Positions 56,762 through 64,000 of a DNA stretch of 64,000 nt are shown here, piece after piece (positions within the stretch are counted from its first letter, which is position 1; every line of letters starts with the position of its first letter). Made by a program: the position numbers and the translations under genes. The DNA is from Fistularia commersonii (Eukaryota > Chordata > Actinopteri > Syngnathiformes > Fistulariidae), in NCBI GenBank assembly GCA_037954325.1, contig JBBMNZ010000003.1, positions 8,676,965 to 8,740,964 of the forward strand. Direction: 5' to 3'. The notes beneath the pieces are model-generated. The model saw nothing but the letters and a program-made list of their open reading frames with translations, was not told the origin of the DNA and ran no database searches.

Positions 56762-57130
56762 CACATTCATTCATTCATTCAGGTCTTTCCTACCTGAGGC
56801 TATCAGACTTTTTAATTCCTCTTCCCTCAGCCGCAGGGAATCTTCAAATCTTTATAGTTACAGTTAACAGTGAAGACAATTTATATTTCATTGTATTTCT
56901 TATTCTTCCTCCTTTCTACTATTGTCTATTACTGTTATGTTTTTGCTTGAAACTCTGGCACAACAATTTCCTTCGGGATAAATAAAGTTGTTCTCATCTC
57001 ATCTCATCTCATTCATTCATTCATTCATTATCTATACCGCATATTTGCCTATTCCAGCTGTGATTGGGCGAAGGGCAAGGGCCACATATAGAGACCTCCA
57101 ATCGTTTATTTTCTAATTCACACCTCACAC
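56762..57130 (-). repeat. Array-type repeat tail split by a LINE 3' end
   Basis: (cattcatt)n at 56764-56780 continues after an insertion as 'attcattcattcattatcta' at about 57011. The body 'ccagctgtgattgggcgaag' and one unit ('ccacatatagagacctccaa') follow. The array is truncated soon after. Confidence 0.65.
56781..57010 (+). pseudogene. LINE 3' terminus
   Basis: The last coding text 'SFLPEAIRLFNSSS'-like is visible as 'tacctgaggctatcagactt' then 'tttaattcctcttccctcag'. A short 3' UTR ends 'gggataaataaagttgttct' and (catct)n. The 3' terminal pentanucleotide repeat is typical of fish non-LTR elements. Only the extreme 3' end was inserted. Confidence 0.65.
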
Positions 57131-57134
57131 GATT

Positions 57135-57537
57135 CCCTGGGCAATTTGATTTAATTCCCTCCTTGTACAAAATATTCAACTAAAAAGGATGTTTGTCTGA
57201 AATTGAATCTATCCATCCATTTAATGTTTTTTTTAGTAAAGACATCTATCCGCTCTGCACAGCAGACTGGATTTCCCTCTGCGCCGATTTGATCAAGCAG
57301 TGTTCCTTTCGGTAACCTTTTTCTCACATTAAACATGAGGTCGAAAAAACACACACGCGCATGCACACGCACTCACACACCAAGTGTGTAGTGCTAAAAA
57401 GCGGCTACTCAGTGTTTATGCAGAACACCAATTCAAGGGGAGTCACGACACACATTCATATTCATAGCCACTCCGGAGGCGAAGGCCTAATGATGATACC
57501 TGGCCCGGCAGAAGTGTGGGGTGAGCATGTGAATGAG

Positions 57538-57605
<68 letters not shown>

Positions 57606-59010
57606 TACACACGCAATACATAATAATCCTGTATTCTGCTTTAGATTTTGCTTAAGATGAATCTAGTCGTGCTGTTTCCAGACTGATTTTTCCTGGGGAC
57701 CCGCCTCATTGTCGCAACAGCATCATCAGGGGACACATCTTACTTCGGACGTGGACCAATCAGTGACTGTGTTTCCTTCTCCCCCTCTGCCAATCACCTC
57801 CAGGCACATTTGGAGAAAAGCCGCCCGACTTGGTTGGGATTGTTTGTCTGAAATCGAGGATGAATTCACTGCAAGGATGGTGGTCAGTCGGGGTCCCCCA
57901 AGGACTTGGGGGACCCTTCAAACTCCCCCTTTAGCTCGTTGCTAATCTTCTTTGTCTCCAGCGGCACAATCTTACCGCGCAAAGCACAACCACAATATGG
58001 AGATCAATCAAGAAAAGGGCATCTATATAGAAAAAAATGTTTTTGAAACCAAAATTGCGTCCTTCAGATCTGCAACATTTGTTAAACCTAAGCTGAACCT
58101 GGCTCAGTGTGTGTGTGTGTGTGTTCATGCGTGCAAAACCGAAGCTGGTCTGGTGATCAAAAGGCGTTAACACAAACTAGCTCAGACAGGAACGCAAACA
58201 TACTTCGCCTCTCATCACCGCGACGACCCTCCGCGAAAGGCCTTCGCCCTTTGGTCGGCTTTAACTGACACCGCCAAAAAGAGTATCCTGGGGGTTCATT
58301 TGACCGAGAGCGACCTTTTTAAACTTGACTCATCGAATTCCATAAATCTCAACAAACTCAAATCGATCAGTCAGTCTGAATGCAGGGGGAAATAACTATC
58401 AAACTATATTTGATATGCAGAAATACAATCTCCTGGCGGGGCCGAACAGCTAGTAGAGCATTAGCTCGACGCCGAGGGAGCCACGTTTGGTAAGCGCAGA
58501 AATCAGGAAGTGCTTCTTTACTTACCGGGCTTTCAGTGCTGTCAAGGTAGACTTGTCAATCCTGGAGACGGGGGAAAAGACAAACAGACAAAGAAAGGGA
58601 TATTACTGATCATGTCTCTGAAATGCAAAGCAGTCATTGCCGCGCTCGAGCCATAAAGACGGTACGTGATAACAGCGGCGTTGGTGGTGGTGGGGATTTA
58701 TGGATTCATCTCGGCACGGCGCAGCGGGTCCCCAGGGTGCCGAGGCCTTTACACGAATTTTTATCAGTGAAATTAAGGTTAGGCGAGGGTTGCCCAACAT
58801 GTGAGCCTTGAGGTTTTACTTGAAACCAATTTGGAAAAAGCCCGTCTAAGGATGTAAACACACAGACAGCACTTCTAATATATCTCTTGGAGACTGAAGA
58901 TAACGTGCTTCCTTGTATTTTCTCCCCGGTGCAACCAAACTAAAAAGATGATGGAAAAAAAATGGAATTTTCATGGATTTTCCTGGTTGGATTGGAGATA
59001 TTGGGGTCTC
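57135..59010. other. Non-coding stretch with CA tract
   Basis: Apart from microsatellites (57539-57601 and a TG run near 58107-58123) nothing is identified. Confidence 0.45.
57539..57601. repeat. (CA)n microsatellite
   Basis: A pure CA tract of about 31 units, one of the longest here. Confidence 0.95.
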
Positions 59011-59014
59011 GACC

Positions 59015-59699
59015 AGAGCTGGAAGTTTGCAGTCGCAAGAACCTTTTCAGGAAGTTGGCTGTTTCTCCAAACCAGGGACCATGGAGCTCAGTTCCTGGGA
59101 CCATGTAAGCTCCTACTCTGAGGTGGGATGTTATTATGGTTCCATGTCACGTAGGTGCTTGGTGATAAAAGTTTTCTTGCAGACTACCAAGCACCATTTT
59201 TAAAGATCACCGCAGTCACCAGTCGGCCATTTTCTCGCAACCTGGGATAACAATGGATGATACCAGCAAGAAGTGGGCCGACAAAGAGGTCGGCACAGAG
59301 GGGAATCCATGCTTCGCAGAGGAACATCAGTGTTTTGGCCAAAAGTAATTACAGAGTAAGCTAACAGCAGGGTATTTTCACGCAGCGAAGCAGTGCAGGG
59401 AGAAGATAAAAACGCCTCAACCCATTTGATACTCCATGGCAACTATTTCCACCGTGCAGAACGTGAACACTGTGGCAGCTTCCACCTCCACGTCGTCCGT
59501 GTCGCATTTCTCTTTTTCGGAGCGGTTTGTTTTTGAGTGTGGTGCTGAAAGTGTACGTTGCAGACGCTCGCTTCACACTCATCCCCACCGTGGTCCCTGA
59601 CTGCCCGTGAGGATAGAAAGCGAGAAAGCCTCCTCTGGATGAGGCTAGTTCCTGGAACAAAATTCAAGCTGACTGGTCTTAGAACTGCTCCATCCGAAT
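59015..59699 (+). mobile_element. Myb/SANT-type DNA transposon remnant, copy C
   Basis: It shares ordered landmarks with copies A and B: 'cagttcctgggaccatgtaa', 'ctctgaggtgggatg', 'taggtgcttggtgata', 'agcaccatttttaaagatca', ATG at 59253, 'gttttggccaaaa', 'acgcagcgaagcagtgcagg', 'aacactgtggcagctt', and the right end 'cttagaactgctccatccga'. After the ATG the frame reads MDDTSKKWADKEVGTEGNPC, preserving the W-A-x-K/E-E-V start of a Myb/SANT-like domain. A stop follows soon. No transposase is present. Confidence 0.6.
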
Positions 59700-60580
59700 A
59701 CAACTTCGGTTACATTTCTACCCGAGCTGCTCGGACCGGTTTTGAGATCAGGCTGTTTATAAGGGCTTTATTCATGCCTCAATACATCGTGTTCCTACTA
59801 AAAACACGGGGAGTCACAACATCTCGTGTCAAACAACCTTGCCTTGCCTGATTTTCTCCGCACTGGTGATCTCGCCGAGTGTTTCCGGCAGGCACTTGTT
59901 TTAGCGGCGTCGGAGACACTGGAGCCAAGATGTAAAAATATCTTGGATCAAATCTCACATTTTCTGCGTTCGCAATGTGTGATGACGTGTTCGTGTGATC
60001 GTCCGCCTGGCACGTATTCATTCCACGCCTCACGGGCGATCTCAGCTATGATGTTAATTTTCAAATCCTATTCATTTCAAGATCACTCTGTGAAGCGCAG
60101 AAATGGTCTTTTAACCTCTTCCTGAGTATTTTAATCTGGATTTGTAAGGTTTTCCGGGGACGTTCAACGCCATCCAATGAACGGGAGCCGGGTTAGCAGA
60201 GAGAAAAACCGAAATGAAAACTCTTTACAACTAATTTTCCATGTGCTCAATGGCATCTGATGGCGCACCGTGTGACACAACAGCCTCTTTCATGTTTTAA
60301 TCGGTGCTGCGGTGCTTCCACGTGAGAGAACACGCAACCGCCCACCTCACGGCTGGATCGCTGACAAATCACACATCCGAGTCTAAGCTTCATTCATCCC
60401 GCGTTACCGAGATTAACAGGGAGGCTATAATTGGCTGTATGTGATCACATACTGGAGACCATCTCTAATGGAGAGGGTTATTTCTCTCAGTATTGAGGCG
60501 TGATTTCCTACCGCAGGGTGTTTTATGGTACGTCTCCAAATAATAGCCTGTATTGGTGAAATCGCTCTAAGGAGGATGTT
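59700..60580. other. Non-coding stretch, no gene recognised
   Basis: No transposon or supported exon was seen. Confidence 0.45.
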
Positions 60581-60582
60581 TA

Positions 60583-60765
60583 TTCACCCATTCATTCATA
60601 TATATACCACTTATCCGAGACTCAGGGTCATGTGGGGGGGGGGAACCATTCACTCTCACATTCATACTTCATAAAGATACATGCAACCATTCAAACATTC
60701 ATTCACACATCATATAGAGTCATACAATCATTCACTCATTAATTCACAATCACATTTTGGGAAAC
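60583..60765 (-). repeat. Array-type repeat, short copy
   Basis: Text near the tail ('cacccattcattcatatata', 'accacttatccgagactcag') is followed by three array units ('caaccattcaaacattcatt', 'cacacatcatatagagtcat'). No head is seen. Confidence 0.65.
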
Positions 60766-61780
60766 GATGGTCCCCAATATTGGACGGACATAGAAATCTA
60801 CCGTTTTGGAGAACAACATACCAGCGGAGATGTAAAAATGGGCATCGCCGTCTCATCCGCCAAGAGTCTCATTTCGTTTTCCTTTGCATTTATTTGGCAG
60901 AAAATGCCAAACCATCCCACAATGATGCAAATGGAGAAAAGAAAATGAAGCATCGATACGAAGGTCTCGTCCGTCAGCACGTGCAGTTATTCAAAGGGTC
61001 GAGCTTTGTGCGGCGGAAAAGTGGCAAAAAGTGGTTTAGCGTTCGAGGATACTCCTTTCAAACATTAGCTAATTTAAGTTTCAATTCAATTTTTTTGTTG
61101 TTGTGTCCCCAAGGTGATATGAATGTGTCAGAATGAACCACTGATATCGGGTGAAAGAACCATTACTTCTCACAAGGACACGCACACTCGCCTCAAATGA
61201 ATGAAGAGGAACCCGGAGAGCCAGATTGATCGACTTCTGCCCCGTCGCACTCATGTGTGCGGTGTCCCAATCACTTGAATTATTGATCCGTCCGAGAGCT
61301 GAGAACGGGACGGTAAACGAGGTCAAAGCTCTCGTCTCCCAGGTAGGTCTGGCAGGTCGCCCAGGTGGGCGGTCGTCTACGCCCGGGGTTATTGCACGAT
61401 GGTCTTGCCAGGGGAGGGGTCTGGAAAACACCAGGCCGGACTGTCCGACACCAGGAGCTAAACTTGGCACGCAAGTACCTGAATGATAGCTAAACTATCC
61501 GTTCAATAAATGGCTTCAGTTCATACAAAGCATTCATACCTTACGGTTTGAGAGGGCTATGCACTTGATAGCGTTCACCCGTTCACACACCAAGACAGCA
61601 AGCAGGCTATTGGGAGCATGTTGGGGCTTATTGTCTTCCCAAAGACACTTTGGCACCCAGACAGAAGGAGCCAGCTTTCCGACTGGCGAGACGCCTAATG
61701 TACCAACTGAGCCGATGAGCCAAAACCAATGTGGGTGTAAAGTGGCTAGTTTGAGCATTTATAGTATTAGAAAATGCTGC
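60766..61780. other. Non-coding stretch, no gene recognised
   Basis: Overlapping frames at 60681-61136 and 61081-61486 have no recognised domain and no coding-like codon pattern. Confidence 0.45.
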
Positions 61781-61785
61781 TATTT

Positions 61786-62010
61786 GGGCAGCGTGGCGCG
61801 GGGGGTTAGTGATCGTCCTGCAAACAGAAGATTCCTGGTTTGAATTTCTAGCTCCTACTAGTGTGTGGAAGTGTTGTCGAGCAAGACACTGAACCTCTAA
61901 CTGCTCCCCTGGCGCTAACGGATGGCAGCCAACTACTCATGGTTCATCCATGATGGATTAAATGCAGAGAGGAGTTTCCCGCAAGGTATTAATGAAGTAT
62001 AAAAAATTAT
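61786..62010 (+). repeat. tRNA-derived SINE
   Basis: The head 'gggcagcgtggcgcgggggg' then 'ttagtgatcg' resembles an A box and 'ttcctggtttgaatttc' stands at the B-box position. The body 'tgtcgagcaagacactgaac' and the 3' text 'ggattaaatgcagagaggag' then 'tttcccgcaaggtatt' and 'aatgaagtataaaa' match a common fish tRNA-derived retroposon. It is moderately diverged. Confidence 0.7.
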
Positions 62011-62134
62011 TTTGTGCTGGTCTGAAAACTTTTAACAGACTATGTGAAGCCAATTTTTTGGGGAAAATTGTCAGTTTACTCCAATTAAGCTTTTTATATT
62101 GAAAATCTGTGCAATTTGTATAGTACAGCACAGT

Positions 62135-62600
62135 ATGGGATAGGCTCCAGCGACATAAGGAGACATACAAATATTCATCCTGTCATCAAACACCACAGAG
62201 ACATGCAACCGTACATTCACTCATTCACGCGTCATGTAGTCATACAAACATTCTCATTAACACATTTTTAAAGACACAATCATCCACTCCGTCACAATTC
62301 AAATGGAGACCCACAACATTCACATGCAACCATTCACTCACTCATTTGCATGTCATGTACAAACATACAATCATTCATCCTTTCATTCACTTGTCATATA
62401 GACATATACAAAGATTCACTCATTCATTCAGGCATCATATAAAAACAACCATTCACCCTCTAAATCACGACTCAGATAAAGGCATACAGCCATTCACCCT
62501 GTCATCACACGAGACAAACCCATCCTGGAGCCTCCACTTAGAAAGGCCCCCTGTTGGAATCCTACCATCTTGCTGTGATTTGTTCACAAAGACGATTCCA
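62135..62600 (-). repeat. Array-type repeat, minus orientation, long array
   Basis: 'tgggataggctccagcgaca' begins the body. About nine 40-bp units follow ('catgcaaccattcactcact', 'cacttgtcatatagacatat'). Head text 'agaaaggccccctgttggaa' and 'tcctaccatcttgctgtga' ends the copy, with the A box lost. Confidence 0.75.
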
Positions 62601-63014
62601 TGTTGAAGCATCGATTCTTTATCGCTTTTTAAAGTTCAAATAAGCGAGGTGTTTTCACTCCTCAATAACATTTAATAGTTAACTAGAAAGTATGTTATTG
62701 TGGCCCCGGGGCGGCCATAGCCCAAAGTCATGCTCAGCTCCCGATCACCCGCCCATTTTTTTCCCACAAAGGCCGATGGGTGGCGGCGGCTGCCCCTCAG
62801 CCTCTCGCAGTCTTAGGTGATTTCGGCCTGTCTGTCGCCACCTCGGCCCCGCTGGGGAGGTTAAGTGCTCTAAAGCAGAGCCTCGGCGTCGACATGACAA
62901 CCAGTCGCGGGGTGGGGGGGGTCACTTTCGGCGGATGGGCTCCTTTAGAACCGCGTCGTAGGAGCTTCCTCAGTAAGAACAGCGGGTAAACAAGCTCTGC
63001 TAGGGCTGAATCCA

Positions 63015-63053
<39 letters not shown>
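63015..63053. repeat. (TG)n microsatellite
   Basis: A pure TG tract of about 19 units, about 100 bp upstream of a complementary CA tract at 63154-63187. Confidence 0.95.
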
Positions 63054-63054
<1 letters not shown>

Positions 63055-63151
63055 CATAACACAGACAAAAGAGAACAACACTAGACGCGGCTCACCACCT
63101 CTTGAGAACAATTCTTCCCAGAACGGAGACAGTGCAGAGCAAAACTGTGCA

Positions 63152-63153
<2 letters not shown>

Positions 63154-63187
<34 letters not shown>
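63154..63187. repeat. (CA)n microsatellite
   Basis: A CA tract of about 17 units. Confidence 0.95.
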
Positions 63188-63190
<3 letters not shown>

Positions 63191-63633
63191 GAATACACTG
63201 TCAAAGCTGGTGTTCGAGGTGTGACATAGAAGCCCTCCACCCATCCTTCCTTTTTCTGAAAAAAAAAAAAGTTTTCATTGCTTTACAGCACACACCCACA
63301 GACCCAGCACACACTTTCTCACAGCGAGAATTGACTTAAATGTACTGTTTGTGCGGCAGTGAGTATGAAAGTCCGCCGCGCAGAGCAGCCAATGGAAATG
63401 CAAACTCACCATCCAAATCCGCCGAACGACACGCTTCTCCTCCTCCTCAGCATTGTCTCCGGCCCAACTTGTCAACCGTCCGTCTCGGGCTTCGAGTCTG
63501 CTGGAGGTTTGCTGTGCTGGCGCCTCTATCTCTGCCGCTCTTTGCCTCTCCCCTCACATGATCGCCCGACCTCCCTTTCCTCACTCGAGCTCAGGTCTCG
63601 CCTCTATTTGTCCTCTGCCCTTTTTTTTTCTTG

Positions 63634-63664
<31 letters not shown>

Positions 63665-64000
63665 TCCCCTTTCCGCTTTCGGCCTCTACATCTTCTCCAC
63701 CTGCTCTCAAAGTGCTGTCATTTTCCCCTTTTTTTTTCGCTTCTTGAGCATTGGGCAGGTTTTTTCATGAAGCACTGCTTGCTCTTCTGGCTTTCTAAGG
63801 CTGTTAAGCACACACACACAAAGCACACACACACTTAAGTACATATTCACATACAATCTCCGCAATCTCCCATCTGATGGCCTGAATTTGTTTCCCACAC
63901 ACACAAACACACACACACGCATTAAACAGGTGCATTTCAGGTCCTCGAATCACCTTTTATCGCAGCCATCCTCAGACACACAAAACGCTCTTTTTTTTTT

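Larger units (their letters stand above)
62601..64000. other. Non-coding stretch with CA/TG and T tracts
   Basis: GC-rich DNA at 62700-62990 has an open frame without recognised domains. T runs lie at 63621-63629 and 63636-63661. CA patches continue to the window end. Confidence 0.45.

Noticed and set aside
62780..62989. GC-rich 69-codon frame with an Ala-rich start
   Set aside because: It lacks a proper ATG at that position, has no splice signals I trust and no domain; it is likely GC-rich non-coding DNA.

Overview
The window looks like intronic or intergenic DNA from a vertebrate, most likely a teleost fish. No bacterial-style genes, operons or long ORFs are present. There is very dense (CA)n/(TG)n microsatellite DNA, and decayed non-LTR retrotransposons of types abundant in fish (L2/Rex-like and RTE-like). 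There are also hAT, PIF/Harbinger-like, Tc1/mariner-like and pogo/Tigger-like DNA transposon remnants, and tRNA-headed short retroposons. Species cannot be fixed from the sequence alone.

Only one segment has the codon usage of a real protein-coding exon. It lies on the minus strand at about 24769-25026, has strongly GC-rich third positions, and is bounded by possible splice sites of the same phase. Its gene was not recognised. The rest is non-coding. Several transposon-poor stretches (about 18661-18979, 22860-23270, 36340-36490, 38090-38580, 50930-51290) look like candidate conserved non-coding elements, and one (36416-36490) can fold into a 75-nt hairpin.

The dominant repeat is a family found at about 15 loci in both orientations. 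Fuller copies have a tRNA-like head, a body, tandem units of about 40 bp with a CATATAGAGACA-type core and 'ccattcactc' segments, and a tail reading 'tatagataatgaatgaatg'. At least five of these loci are split by other elements: 30475-33570 (RTE-like plus L2-like), 46625-48045 (foldback Penelope-like), 49480-50775 (hAT), 53135-55745 (LINE plus hAT) and 56762-57130 (LINE 3' end). Target-site duplications visible in the flanks make the insertion order readable.

Layout. 1-6.4 kb: repeat fragments, unique DNA and copy A of a Myb/SANT-type element. 6.4-14 kb: unique DNA, an RT remnant, copy B, a LINE 3' end and a hAT. 14-18 kb: microsatellites and a cluster of TA-target elements. 18-30 kb: mostly unique DNA with the candidate exon. 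30-38 kb: the nested locus and a long 40-bp array. 38-46 kb: unique DNA, long CA tracts, a composite minisatellite and a hAT. 46-57 kb: the foldback element and nested arrays. 57-64 kb: copy C, a tRNA-derived SINE, a last array and microsatellites. All boundaries were read by eye; no alignment or database search was run.
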